64,000 bases of DNA from AP-15 sp963747735 (GTDB lineage Bacteria; Pseudomonadota; Alphaproteobacteria; ATCC43930; CGMCC-115725): the NCBI GenBank assembly GCA_963747735.1, contig CAVVGE010000008.1, positions 248,001 to 312,000 of the forward strand, given 5' to 3'. Within the stretch, counting starts at the first letter, position 1; each line of letters begins with the position of its first letter. Made by a program: the position numbers and the translations under genes. Below are positions 46,416-56,059 of this stretch, piece after piece. The notes beneath the pieces are model-generated. The model was not told where the DNA came from, did no database searches, and saw only the letters and a program-made list of their open reading frames with translations.

Positions 46416-47708
46416 TTACTGCGCCCGGCAGGCGCCGGTGCCGGGAGGGTCGGGCTGCCAGCACGCAGCACCAGTTTCTGTCAAGAGGCCGTTCAGCGTC
46501 TCCGCTTCGCTGTCGAGGACCGGGCGCGGCGGTTCGCCGTGCAGCACGATCCGCTGGAACGCGTCGATGAAAATCCGATCGAATTCGCCGCCGCGCTCGC
46601 CGAGACCCATTGGCGGCGACGCCGGCACCGCGTCGTTGGCCGCTTGCATCTTTTCAATCGCGGCGTCGGCCATCTGGACGCCCGGGTCGAGGTCCGACGG
46701 CATCGCCGCCTTCACCACTGGGAAGAAGCCGACGATCCGGGCGGTGACGATCTGTGTTCGCGGCCGGGTCAGATAATCGATCAGCGCCGCAGCACCCTCC
46801 GGGTCCGGTGCACCGCTCGGTACGGCGAGCCCGACCAGCACCGGCATATAGCCCCGTCCTTCGGGCCCGGCGGGAGCGGGGAAGGCGACGAACGCGTCAG
46901 GGTTGCGACGTAGCGCGTCAAGCAAGCGGGCGACGTGGTCCCAAGCGATCCAGACCTCGCCGGAGAGCAACGGGGGCGCCATGAAATTCCAGCTCGTCGA
47001 ATTCGGATTGATGCTCTTCCATAAGGCCGCGAACCGCGTCCACATCGCTGCGGCTGCCGGCGAGCGGAACGGAACCACGACACCGCCGGTATAGGAGGGG
47101 TAAAGGAAACCCTCGAAAAAGCGCTGCATCAGCCCATGCGGCCCCGCCGGAAACCCGAGCAGCCGCTTGCCGGTGTTCCGATCAACCGCCTCAGCCCAGG
47201 CCGCGAGCTGATCGTAGCTGAGCGCGTCGAGGTCGGCCCCGCGGGGCAGATAGGGCAGCGCTTTTTTGTTGGCGACCATGATGTAGCTCGCCTGCATCCA
47301 AGGGATATAACGCTGGTGCGCGGTGCCTAACTTGCCGAGCAAAAGCAGTCGCTGCGGCATGCCGCGGTCCCTCAGCTTCTGGGCAAGGTTGTCGAGCGGA
47401 GCCAAGGCGCCGAGCGGCACGAGCGGCTGCAATTCCCCAGGCAACGCGCCAAGGACGCTGATCGTATGCGGGCCGCTGCGCTGCTCGGCCGCGACGCGTG
47501 CCAGAAACTGCCGCGGAAGCGCGGCGACGTAGTCAACCTCGCGCGCAAAATCCTTGAGCATCAGGTTGCGCATTCTCTGCGCCTCCGCGATTGGCCGCAG
47601 TTGCGTCGACAAAAAGACCAAGGGACCGTTCGACGCGGCGTCGCCGATTGCTGTGACGAGCCCAGCGGCGCAAACCAACAAGGCGAGCGGTAACAATATC
47701 CTGCGCAC
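46416..47708 (-). CDS. extracellular solute-binding protein (ABC sugar-type)
   Basis: 430 residues from a GTG with AGGAGGG upstream. N-terminal signal/anchor RRILLPLALLVCAAGLVTAI. Typical solute-binding body: QRYIPWMQASYIMVANKKAL, YDQLAAWAEAVDRNTGKRLL, PPLLSGEVWIAWDHVARLLD, YMPVLVGLAVPSGAPDPEGA. It resembles family 1 sugar-binding proteins of ABC transporters. No permease or ATPase genes are nearby. It is convergent with the adenylate cyclase, 15 bp between stops. Confidence 0.8.
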   Translation of the reverse strand: MRRILLPLALLVCAAGLVTAIGDAASNGPLVFLSTQLRPIAEAQRMRNLMLKDFAREVDYVAALPRQFLARVAAEQRSGPHTISVLGALPGELQPLVPLGALAPLDNLAQKLRDRGMPQRLLLLGKLGTAHQRYIPWMQASYIMVANKKALPYLPRGADLDALSYDQLAAWAEAVDRNTGKRLLGFPAGPHGLMQRFFEGFLYPSYTGGVVVPFRSPAAAAMWTRFAALWKSINPNSTSWNFMAPPLLSGEVWIAWDHVARLLDALRRNPDAFVAFPAPAGPEGRGYMPVLVGLAVPSGAPDPEGAAALIDYLTRPRTQIVTARIVGFFPVVKAAMPSDLDPGVQMADAAIEKMQAANDAVPASPPMGLGERGGEFDRIFIDAFQRIVLHGEPPRPVLDSEAETLNGLLTETGAACWQPDPPGTGACRAQ

Positions 47709-47978
47709 ATTCCCTCCTGCCGCACGGTGAGGAAGCGCGGCTCGCCCCGGCTGGGGTCCGAACGCCAGCGTAATACCTGTAGCGGCGCGCAATCATGATG
47801 AACGGCTCGACGCGCAATCAAGGGCGGTTTCTGACACAGGGTAGCTGAGACTGGAGGGTGGGTTCGACGCACGCTGTTTGAGACCGAGCGCAGGCTCGGT
47901 GAGACGGACGCGAGATCGAGCGTTGCGACGCAAAATGCGTGAGACGGATAGCGTCGGGGCTGCTGGCTGATCCGCGCG

Positions 47979-48313
47979 GAAAACTACGCCACCCACAAAC
48001 ATCCCAAGAGCCTGTCCTCGCGAAGGCGGGGGTGCGGGCCTGGCTGGATAAGCACTCCCGCTTCACCATGCACTTCACGCCGACTTCATCATCCTGGCTT
48101 AATCTGGTCGAGCGTTTCTTCGCCGATCTGACCGCCGATGTGATCCGCGCCGGCAGCTTCGCCTCGGTCAACGACCTGGTGCGCGACATCAACACCTATC
48201 TCGCCGAGCGCAATGCCGATCCAAAGCCCTACCGCTGGCGGGCACAGGGCGCCGACATCCTCGCCAAAATCAAACGCGCCCGCGCCACCCTCGAAAATCT
48301 CTCCGCCGCATGA
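47979..48313 (+). pseudogene. IS630-family transposase, 3' fragment
   Basis: ENYATHKHPK, then a palindromic insert, then VRAWLDKHSRFTMHFTPTSS and SWLNLVERFFADLTADVIRA with the last catalytic Glu, ending ADILAKIKRARATLENL. The 5' two thirds are gone. The right end of the element is at 48337-48347 (CAGGACACTAG), the same terminus as the intact IS630 at 41.4 kb, but the protein sequence is a different subgroup. Confidence 0.75.
48009..48031 (+). repeat. 23-bp palindromic insert in the IS630 fragment
   Basis: AGCCTG, stem with CCTCGC / GCGGGG, loop GAAG. Removing 23 bp joins ATHKHPK to VRAWLDKH in frame. Target reads CCAAG followed by GTG. Confidence 0.85.
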
Positions 48314-48404
48314 GTTATTGGTCGGCAATTGAGATTCAGGACACTAGCGTCGGTCCTGAGCGTTGAAGAGGTCACTCTGTTGCTTCAGAAGTACACGGAC
48401 CAAG

Positions 48405-49049
48405 TTATGGTGGTTCTATCATGCCAACCGTTTGAAATGCAGCCAGGATCGGGGCGGCTTGCTTCGGCAAGGGCTCAATGGCAACGTTGGCTACCCCGGT
48501 GGATTTCATGTCCAGCGCGTCTGCCGCACGCGGCGAAAGGTCGATTATCCGCCCGTGCGTGTAAGGACCGCGATCATTGATTTTGACGATGACCGAGCGG
48601 CCGTTGTCGAGATCGATCACCTTGGCAAAAGAGGCCAACGGCAGCGATCGATGCGCCGCTGTGGCGGTGACGACGTCAAGGGTCTCACCGCTGGCGGTCT
48701 TGCTACCAACGAGATCATACCAGGCAGCCTTACCGAACTGAGTGTTCTCAGCCACAGACGGATAGCCGCAGCACGAGTCTGCGCCACCGTCACATGCCTC
48801 TGCTGCGGACCCGAGAGCCGAGCGCCATAGCTCCGCTCGCTTGAAGCTGTTGGTCGCGGACCTTCCTTTCCGAACCGCCCTACAATCGAAGCTATCAGGT
48901 CGGGCGGTCAGCAATTGGGCACTTCCTGGGGCCGTTCCGGCCCCTTCGCCCAGATAATGAGAGGTGTTCTTTTCCGGCGGCTTCGTTACCGCGCAGGCGG
49001 ATGTGATCAAACAGGCAAAGGAAATACCGATCGTTCGACGCATTGGCAT
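48405..49049 (-). CDS. RlpA-like septal lytic transglycosylase lipoprotein
   Basis: 214 residues. Signal peptide with lipobox (ISFACLITSACAVTKPP, Cys as lipid site). A Cys-rich middle (CDGGADSCCGYPSVAENTQF) precedes the double-psi beta-barrel: FGKAAWYDLVGSKTASGETL, TAAHRSLPLASFAKVIDLDN, SVIVKINDRGPYTHGRIIDL and SPRAADALDM. The Asp in NDRGPY and the His in AAHRSLP match the RlpA catalytic residues. RlpA cleaves denuded glycan strands at the septum. No SPOR domain is present. Confidence 0.85.
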   Translation of the reverse strand: MPMRRTIGISFACLITSACAVTKPPEKNTSHYLGEGAGTAPGSAQLLTARPDSFDCRAVRKGRSATNSFKRAELWRSALGSAAEACDGGADSCCGYPSVAENTQFGKAAWYDLVGSKTASGETLDVVTATAAHRSLPLASFAKVIDLDNGRSVIVKINDRGPYTHGRIIDLSPRAADALDMKSTGVANVAIEPLPKQAAPILAAFQTVGMIEPP

Positions 49050-49483
49050 TGCATCGTATCCCCTCTCGTCGAGCATTCCTCCGGCCTTGCGAAAACGAAT
49101 ACGCTTTCCATGCCGATGGTAGTTGGCATGGGCAGGGAAATGCTGATCTACGTATACCCGGTCCCTGGACTGGAATCAGGCGCGGCAGGCAGAACAATCG
49201 ACGCTAGCGAGCGTAAAACGTGTCTGTCAAGCCTAGGACGACTTCCTCCTGTGACATTTTTTCGACCCAGCTTGTGGTGATGACTTTGACAAGTTGTCAC
49301 CATCGATTACTGATTGTTATCAATTCGATTTCTTACCATCTCCAAGTTTATTCAGGCGCCGTCGATTTCGGCTTTAAACGAAAAAGGCTTATCCCTCTGC
49401 GTCCGGTGCCACAAAATGTTGTAGCCATGGGGACGGATCGGTGTTAGAACAAATATCGAACACGATGGGCTCCGGTGGTGCAG
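49050..49483. other. 434-bp intergenic region
   Basis: No gene is supported. Part of it (about 49250-49400) is AT-rich with several TTGACA-like stretches and may hold the promoter of the RlpA-like gene and the left end of the IS1595 element; no exact sites can be assigned. Confidence 0.4.
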
Positions 49484-49975
49484 ATGACCCACTTTCCCCG
49501 CTCCTTGATCGAGTTTCAGCAGCGCTTCGCGGATGAGGCGGCCTGTGTCAGATACCTGTTCGCGGCGCGCTGGCCCGAGGGCTTTGTCTGCCCCGGCTGC
49601 GGCAAGATCAAGGCGTGGCAACTGCAAACCAAACCGTGGACCCCCGCCTTCGCGAGGGCAGGCTCTGGGAATGCGCCGGCTGCGGCAAGCAGACCTCGGT
49701 CACCGCCGGCACCATCATGCATCACTCCAAGCTGGCGCTGACCACTTGGTTCTTGGGCGGCCTATCTGATGGCGACCCATTCCAACGGGATTTCGGCGCT
49801 GCAGCTGCAACGCCAGCTCGCGCTCGGCTCCTACAAGAGCGCTTGGCTGCTGTGCGCCAAGCTGCGCGCCAGCATGCTGGCGCCCGGCCGCAGCCCGCTC
49901 GCCGGTCTGGTCGAGATCGACGAGACCGAGATCGCCTGCCGCAGCAAGCATGACCCGCTCACCGGCGCCGCCTGA
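49484..49975 (+). pseudogene. IS1595-family transposase, interrupted and truncated
   Basis: MTHFPRSLIEFQQRFADEAA, FVCPGCGKIKAWQLQTKPW (zinc ribbon), then a palindromic insert; after removal it continues TWECAGCGKQTSVTAGTIMH. One extra T at 49753-49754 shifts the frame again; then AYLMATHSNGISALQLQRQL and LAGLVEIDETEIACRSK (first catalytic Asp). It ends at 49975, one base before the IS21 left end, so the C-terminal half is missing. Confidence 0.8.
49642..49664 (-). repeat. 23-bp palindromic insert in the IS1595 transposase
   Basis: Minus strand AGCCTG, stem CCCTCGC / GCGGGGG, loop GAAG. Removing exactly 23 bp gives the continuous zinc-ribbon reading TKPWTWECAGCGKQ. Here the unit is antisense to the transposase. 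Confidence 0.88.
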
Positions 49976-50091
49976 ATGTAAATCGGCATGGAATAAGGAC
50001 CCTGTTTAGGGGGTGATCGGCATCCAATCGGGACCCCCGGGACGGTGGGTCCACAGTGGCTTCCATGGGGAACCTGGGAGCCTGTCGGGGG

Positions 50092-51614
50092 ATGCTGATA
50101 GTGGAGACGATCGCGAAGATCCGTCGGGCGTATTTTGTTCAGAAGAAGCCGATCAGGGCGATCTGCCGGGAGCTTCGAGTATCCCGAAAGGTGGTGCGCA
50201 AGGTGGTCCGGTCGGAGGCGACGGAGTTTCGCTATGCGCGCGGGACGCAGCCGCTGCCGAAGATCGATCCGTGGCGAGGCGAGCTCGACGCGCTGCTGCT
50301 TTCGAATGAGGGCAAGGCGGCACGCGAGCGGCTGACGCTGATCCGGGTCTACGAAGAGCTGCGTGGCCTGGGTTACGAGGGCAGCTACGACGCGGTGCGG
50401 CGGTACGCGAAGAGCTGGCTCGCCGAGCGGGGTGCGGTGACCGCACAGGCCTATGTACCGCTGAGCTTCGCCCCGGGCGAGGCCTACCAGTTCGACTGGT
50501 CGCACGAGATCGTGCTGATCAACGGGGTAACGGTGACCGTCAAGGTCGCGCATGTCCGGCTGTGCCACAGCCGGATGCTGTTCGTACGGGCCTATCCGCG
50601 CGAGACCCAGGAGATGGTGTTCGATGCCCACGACCGGGCGTTCGCCTTCTTCAAGGGCACCTGCGCGCGTGGCATCTACGACAACATGAAGACGGCGGTC
50701 GAGACGGTGTTCGTCGGCAAGGAGCGGCAGTACAACCGCCGCTTCCTGCAGATGTGCGGGCACTATCTGGTCGAGCCCACCGCCTGCACCCCGGCCTCGG
50801 GGTGGGAGAAGGGCCAGGTCGAGAACCAGAGCCTGCCCCGGCGAAGGCCGGGGTCGGGCTGGTGCGCGAGCGCTTCTTCACGCCGCGTCTGCGGATGGCG
50901 AGCTATGACGAGTTGAACGGCTGGCTGCTCGACCGTTGCGTCGCCTATGCCAAGGCGCACAAGCACCCAGAGAGTGCCGAGCAGACAATCTGGCAGGCCT
51001 TCGAGGCGGAGCGCCCGCATCTGGTGCCGATCGCCGGCCGCTTTGACGGGTTCCATGCCCTTCCGGCCGCGGTCTCGAAGACCTGCCTGGTGCGCTTCGA
51101 CAACAACAAGTACTCGGTTGTCTCGCGCGCCGTAGGCCGCCCGGTCGAGATCCATGCCTATGCCGACCGCATCGTCATCCGTCAGGACGGTGCCGTCGTC
51201 GCCGAGCATCCGCGCTGCTTCGGGCGCGGCGAGACGATCTACGATCCCTGGCACTACGTGCCGGTGCTGGCCAGGAAGCCCGGCGCCCTGCGCAACGGTG
51301 CGCCGTTCAAGAACTGGCCGCTGCCGGCCGGCCTGGAGCGCCTGCGGCGCCGGCTGAAGGGGTCCGACGACGGCGACCGCCAGATGGTCAAGATTCTCTC
51401 CGCGGTGCTGACCGACGGCCTCGCCGCGGTGGAGGGGGCCTGTGCCGAGGCGCTCGGCGATGGCGTTCACTCCGCCGATGTCGTCCTCAACATCCTGGCG
51501 CGGCGCCGCGACCCCGCGCCGGCGGCGGCGATCCTGACCCCGGAAGCGCTGCGCCTGCATCATGCGCCGATTGCCGATTGTGCTCGTTACGACCGTCTGC
51601 GCAGCGCCTCCTGA
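50092..51614 (+). pseudogene. istA: IS21 transposase IstA, interrupted by a palindromic insert
   Basis: MLIVETIAKIRRAYFVQKKP, RAICRELRVSRKVVRKVVRS (helix-turn-helix), YQFDWSHEIVLINGVTVTVK (first Asp), GIYDNMKTAVETVFVGK (second Asp), TPASGWEKGQVENQ (Glu). At 50830-50852 the insert shifts the frame. Beyond it VGLVRERFFTPRLRMASYDE and the rest of the C-terminal domain are intact in the next frame, to the stop at 51614. The stop overlaps the istB start (TGATG). Confidence 0.88.
50830..50852 (+). repeat. 23-bp palindromic insert in istA
   Basis: AGCCTG, stem CCCCGGC / GCCGGG(G), loop GAAG. Removing 23 bp joins QVENQ to VGLVRERFF in frame. The inserted stem differs from the IS1380 unit by compensating base changes. 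Confidence 0.88.
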
Positions 51615-52342
51615 TGGAACGAACCCAGGTTCTCGAGCTGATGGCCACGCTCAAGCTCTACGGCATGCGCGCGGCCTATGACGAGGTGATGGCGACCGGC
51701 ATCAAGCGTCGGCACGAGCCGCCGCGCATCGTCGGCGACCTGCTCGCCGCCGAGATCGCTGAGAAGCAGGCGCGCTCGATCAAGTACCAGCTCACCATTG
51801 CCAAGCTGCCGCTGGCCAAGGATGTCGACGCGTTCGACTTCGCCGGCACCCCGATCAACGAGACGCTGATCCGCGATCTGGCGACCGGCGGCTTCATCGC
51901 CGAGCAGCGCAACGCCGTGCTCATCGGCGGCACCGGCACCGGCAAGAGCCACCTCGCCATTGCTGTTGCGCGCGCCTGCATCCGCGGCGGCGCCAGGGGC
52001 CGCTTCTACACCGTCGTCGACCTCGTCAACCGCCTGGAGAACGAGGCCCGAGCCAATCGGCAGGGACGGCTCGCCGATTACCTGACCCGGCTCGACTTCG
52101 TCGTCCTCGACGAGCTCGGCTATCTCCCCTTCGCCCAAACCGGCGGCCAGCTGCTCTTCCATCTGATCAGCCGCCTCTACGAGCGCACCTCGATCATCGT
52201 CACCACCAATCTCGCCTTCGGCGAATGGCCGAGCGTCTTCGGCGACGCCAAGATGACCACGGCACTCCTCGACCGGCTCACCCATCACTGCGAGATCGTC
52301 GAGACCGGCAACGAAAGCTGGCGCTTCAAAAACCGCGCCTGA
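51614..52342 (+). CDS. istB: IS21 helper ATPase IstB
   Basis: 242 residues. MERTQVLELMATLKLYGMRA, then the AAA+ core: NAVLIGGTGTGKSHLAIAVA (Walker A), FVVLDELGYLPFAQTGGQLL (Walker B), IIVTTNLAFGEWPSVFGDAK (sensor 1) and TALLDRLTHHCEIVETGNES. IstB loads on target DNA and activates IstA. The frame is intact. Translation is probably coupled to istA by the TGATG overlap. Confidence 0.95.
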   Translation: MERTQVLELMATLKLYGMRAAYDEVMATGIKRRHEPPRIVGDLLAAEIAEKQARSIKYQLTIAKLPLAKDVDAFDFAGTPINETLIRDLATGGFIAEQRNAVLIGGTGTGKSHLAIAVARACIRGGARGRFYTVVDLVNRLENEARANRQGRLADYLTRLDFVVLDELGYLPFAQTGGQLLFHLISRLYERTSIIVTTNLAFGEWPSVFGDAKMTTALLDRLTHHCEIVETGNESWRFKNRA

Positions 52343-52565
52343 CCCCCAGCCAAATCGGGCAAATCCCCCGCCCCGGACCCCACCCCCTGGGGCTTGCCCA
52401 GGTGGGCAAACAGGCACCTCCCACGCGCGCCGCTCCGTCGCTCGTGTAGGCACTGCGCGTCGCGCGCGGGGCCCTCCTATTCGCTACCTGGACAAGCCCG
52501 CGCCGAACCTCAGACGGGTCCCTTTTGGATGCCGATCCCGGGTCCCAATTGCTTGCCGTTTGACA

Positions 52566-54209
52566 GCGTTGTCCGGGAAATCCGCGGCTCGCGGCTCGTC
52601 CTCGGTCGCGAAAGGGGTATCGGGGGCGGCACCGCCGTCATCGCCTTGCGCCGTGTCTGCGTCAGCGGCGATGCCGGGCGGCAGCCATGCCGCGGCGGCG
52701 TCGCGTGCCGCGGGATCGAGACCGATTGCAGTGTTGCTCTCGGGATCGAACGCCGTCTCCAAGGCCGCGGCGAGTGCCGCCTTTTTGTCGCCGGCGTGGT
52801 CCTGCGCCCAGCGGCGGCCGAGGACGGTTTCGGCGACCGCAAGACCGTGCGCCTTCTTCGCCCGCCCCCAGTAATTGGCGGCGGTCGGCCGCCAGAAATC
52901 GGCAAACGGGATAGCGAGCCGCCGGACCGCACTCTCGATGACCGGATCGGCTCCATCCTCGACGGCGAGCTGCGGCTTCAACGTAGCCGCGATGCACCAG
53001 ACGAAAAGGTCCTGCTTGGCTTCACCCGGCAAGCCGGCGAGCGTCGCGAACCCTTCTGCCGGCGGCAGCGAAAGCCAGTCGAGGTCGAGCGCCTTCTCGC
53101 GCGCGGCGAGGAGCCGGCCGGCCGGCGTCTCGGCGAGATCGTTCAGCGAGCTCGCGGGGCGGGTCTCGACAGCCCACAGATCGAGCGGGCAGGAGCCCCA
53201 GCCGCGATCGCGGAGATCGACACACAGCGTATAGAGCGCCAGGTCGAACGCCACCTCGAAATCGCCGGCGAGATGCGCCCGTGCGATCTGCAGCCGGTGC
53301 GCCTTCAGGTCGTCGACCAGGACCTGGCTGAAGCCGCATTCCTTGCGCACCCGTGCTTCGCCGGTGAGCGGGCGAGGAGAGGGGAGGGTCCCGAACGCTT
53401 CGTCGCTCCCTTCCGCTGTCTCCGCGCCGCCATTGTCGGCGGTGGCCGGTGTCGCCGACCGCTCGACGAGGCCCTCGTAGATGCGAAAATCGCCCTCCTC
53501 GCCGATGGTCACGATGCAGCCGGCGCGAGCCCGGTCTTCCTCGGCATAGACCGCCTCGGCTTCTGTCGTCTCGACCAGTTCGTCGTGACGCGCCTGCAGG
53601 TCCTCGGCCTCGCTGACGAGGCCCTCGCTCCAGGCATCTTCGGGGAGCGCTTCGAGTGCCGCCAGACGGTCCTCGATCGCCTGGAGCTCGGCGGCGACCG
53701 CCGGCGGGAATTCGGCAGCTTGCGGGCGTATATGCGCGTATTCGGCGGTGAAGCCGTAAGCGGGGTCGAGCATCGGGCGCGTGGCGTTCGCTGACGCCGA
53801 AGCGGGCGGCAACGGTTTCGGTGTTCTCGCCGGCGTCGATCAGCGCCGCCATCGCGGCGAATTCGTCGGCCGGGTGCATCGCCGCCCGCACCGTGTTTTC
53901 CATCAGCGAGGTTTCGAGCGCGGCATCCGGCTTCTCGACGAGGCACGGCACCTCATAGCCGGCCGGGATCACGCCTTCGGCGGTAAGCTCCTGCAATGCC
54001 TTCAGGCGCCGGCTGCCGGCGGTGACGGCATAGACCCCGTTTCGCTCGGGTGCGGGGCAGACGACGAGGTTCTGCTTCAGCCCGCGGGTCTTGAGGCTCG
54101 CCTTGAGCTCGGCGTCCTCCCCCGCCGAGGGCGGGGTCTTCCTTGCGTTGGCCGGCGACAGGACAAGCCGGTCGAGGGTGATGTTTCGGACAGCAGATGC
54201 CGTTTCCAT
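52566..54209 (-). pseudogene. ParB/RepB-type partition protein with internal deletion
   Basis: N-terminal ParB nuclease-like domain: METASAVRNITLDRLVLSPA, LKTRGLKQNLVVCPAPERNG, VTAGSRRLKALQELTAEGVI, SLMENTVRAAMHPADEFAAM, TVAARFGVSER. There the sequence jumps. The helix-turn-helix part normally following is missing, and the C-terminal region resumes in another frame (RPMLDPAYGFTAEYAHIRPQ, AVAAELQAIEDRLAALEALP, DLALYTLCVDLRDRGWG). The right end of IS21 then cuts off the C-terminus at 52565. ParB proteins of this form belong to alphaproteobacterial plasmids and integrative elements. The gene is dead but marks the region's plasmid or ICE ancestry. Confidence 0.75.
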
Positions 54210-54473
54210 GGAAGAGTCTCCATGGCGGGCGGACGGAGCCTTCTCTCGTCCTGCAAACTCGCCGCAGAGCTCAGCTCGGTCCTTTCCCTTTTCCGGCTAG
54301 CAACCCCGAAAGACCCGTTGCCATGCGGCGCAGGCCTCAGCGTCAGGGATCGCAACCCGGATGGGCGGAGCCGCAGCATGCGGCTTCGGGCGGCAGCCTA
54401 GCAGCCTGTCGGATTGACGATTGGTGTGATCATGATACGGTGGGCACGGCGAGTGGGACCACCGGATATAGCG

Positions 54474-55840
54474 ATGACGACCTATATGCCGTTTGATCGC
54501 GAGCAGCCGTTTCTGCTGCCGCCGGATGTGAAGGATTGGCTGCCGGCGAACGATATCGCGCATTTTATCGTGGCGGCGGTGGAGCGGGTGCGGCTGGCGG
54601 CGTTTCACACCAACGCCCGGCCCAGCGGTAAGCCGCAATACCATCCGCGGCTGATGCTGGCGCTGCTCGTCTACAGCCATGCCAACGGCGTCTTCTCCTC
54701 GCGGCGGATCGAGCGGGCGACGTACCGGGACGTCGGCACCCGTTTTATCGCCGCCAACACGCATCCCGACCACGACACGATCGCCAACTTTCGGCGGACC
54801 AACAAGCCGGCGTTTGAAGCGGCGTTTTTGCAGGTTCTGCTGCTGGCGCGCGAGATGGGGCTGCTGCGGCTGGGCACGGTGTCGATCGACGGGACCAAGA
54901 TCGATGCCAATGCCTCGAAGATCCGCTCGCTGCGGTACGATCGGGCGCGGGCGCTGCGGGCGAAGCTCGCGGCCGACATCGCCGCGTTGACCGCCAAGGC
55001 CGAGGCGGCCGATGCCGAGGACATCGACCCGCAGGCGCTGCCGGCGGAGATCGCCCGGCGCGAGGCGCTCAAGGCGAAGCTCGACGCTGCCTGCGCGCGG
55101 TTGGAAGCGGAAGCCAAGGCCGAGGCCGAGGCCGAACGCCCGCAATATGAAGCCAGGAAGGCAGCCTGGGAGGCCAAGACCGGGCGCGGCGGCCAGCCGC
55201 CCAAGCCGCCCGATGCAACGCCGCGGCCCGATCGACAGACCAACCCCGGCCTGCGCCGGGGCAGGCTCTGACCGACCCCGATTTACAGCTGATGCGCAAG
55301 TCCAAAGCGCATGAATACCGCCAAGCCTACAACGCTCAGGCGGTGGTCTGCGCCGAGGGGACGCAGCTCATCCTGGCGACCAACATGGCCACCACCCCGA
55401 GCGACCAGCCGACCTTCGCGGCCACGGTCCTGGCGATGCGCGAGACGGTCGGCCTGCCGCAGACAGTGTTGGCCGATGCCGGCTATGCCGGCGGCCCGGC
55501 CGTCGCCGAACTCCAAGCCTGCGGCATCGAGCCCTTGGTGGCGATCGCCCGCACCCAGCCGCACCGGCCTTACGACTTCCGCCCGCCGCCCGAACCCAAG
55601 CCCGAGCGCCGCATCACCGAACCGTGGCGCCTGGCGATGAAGGCCAGGCTGGAGAGCGAAGATGGCAAAGCCCGCTACAAAAAACGCAAACAGACTGTCG
55701 AGCCGGTCTTCGGCATCATCAAGAGCGCGATCGGGTTCACCCGCTTCCACCTGCGCGGCCGGCAAAACGTCGCCACCGAGTGGCTGTTGATCGCCCTCGC
55801 CTACAACTGCCGCAGACTGCATAACCTGCGGCCGGCCTAA
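54474..55840 (+). pseudogene. IS1182-family transposase, interrupted by a palindromic insert
   Basis: MTTYMPFDREQPFLLPPDVK, DWLPANDIAHFIVAAVERV, YHPRLMLALLVYSHANGVFS, LLRLGTVSIDGTKIDANASK (first Asp), a coiled-coil Ala/Glu linker, then TPRPDRQTN, the insert, and LTDPDLQLMRKSKAHEYRQA, AYNAQAVVCAEGTQLI, QTVLADAGYAGGPAVAELQA (second Asp), KQTVEPVFGIIKSAIGFTRF (Glu). All catalytic residues are present, and only the insert (55245-55267) breaks the frame. Confidence 0.88.
55245..55267 (-). repeat. 23-bp palindromic insert in the IS1182 transposase
   Basis: Minus strand AGCCTG, stem CCCCGGC / GCCGGG(G), loop GCAG. Removing 23 bp restores DRQTNLTDPDLQLMRKS. The unit is antisense to the transposase. 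Confidence 0.88.
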
Positions 55841-55919
55841 ACTGGGCTGCGCCTGGTAGGTGACCGTGACCGGCGAGCCCGCCGCAGACTGCATAACCTG
55901 CGGCCGGCCTAAACTGGGC
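55809..55919. repeat. 39-bp direct repeat at the end of the IS1182 transposase
   Basis: Two identical 39-bp copies (55809-55847 and 55881-55919), 72 bp apart, covering the last codons and stop of the transposase. A local duplication inside the IS right end. Confidence 0.9.
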
Positions 55920-56059
55920 CAAGCGGGCACATCTCACCCGCCACAACACACCAACCCGACAGGCTGCTAGAGCCCGGTCCCGCAAGGAGACGCCCGAATG
56001 GCAAGGAAGAGGGGATGGCAGTACATTTGCAACAGGTCACGCGGATCGACGGGTCACTC

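Larger units (their letters stand above)
49977..52565. mobile_element. IS21-family insertion sequence
   Basis: Imperfect terminal inverted repeats: TGTAAATCGGCATGGAATAA at the left and TGTCAAACGGCAAGCAATTG (minus strand) at the right, each continuing to GGACCC. Internal repeats of the type ATCGGCATCCAA lie inside both ends, as is usual for IS21. It contains istA (broken) and istB. The flanks show no matching target duplication. Confidence 0.85.
54402..55966. mobile_element. IS1182-family insertion sequence
   Basis: Terminal inverted repeats CAGCCTGTCGGATTG (left) and CAACCCGACAGGCTG (right), flanked by the palindromic target duplication CTAG (54398-54401 and 55967-55970), typical of this family. 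One transposase gene, broken by a palindromic insert. Confidence 0.88.
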
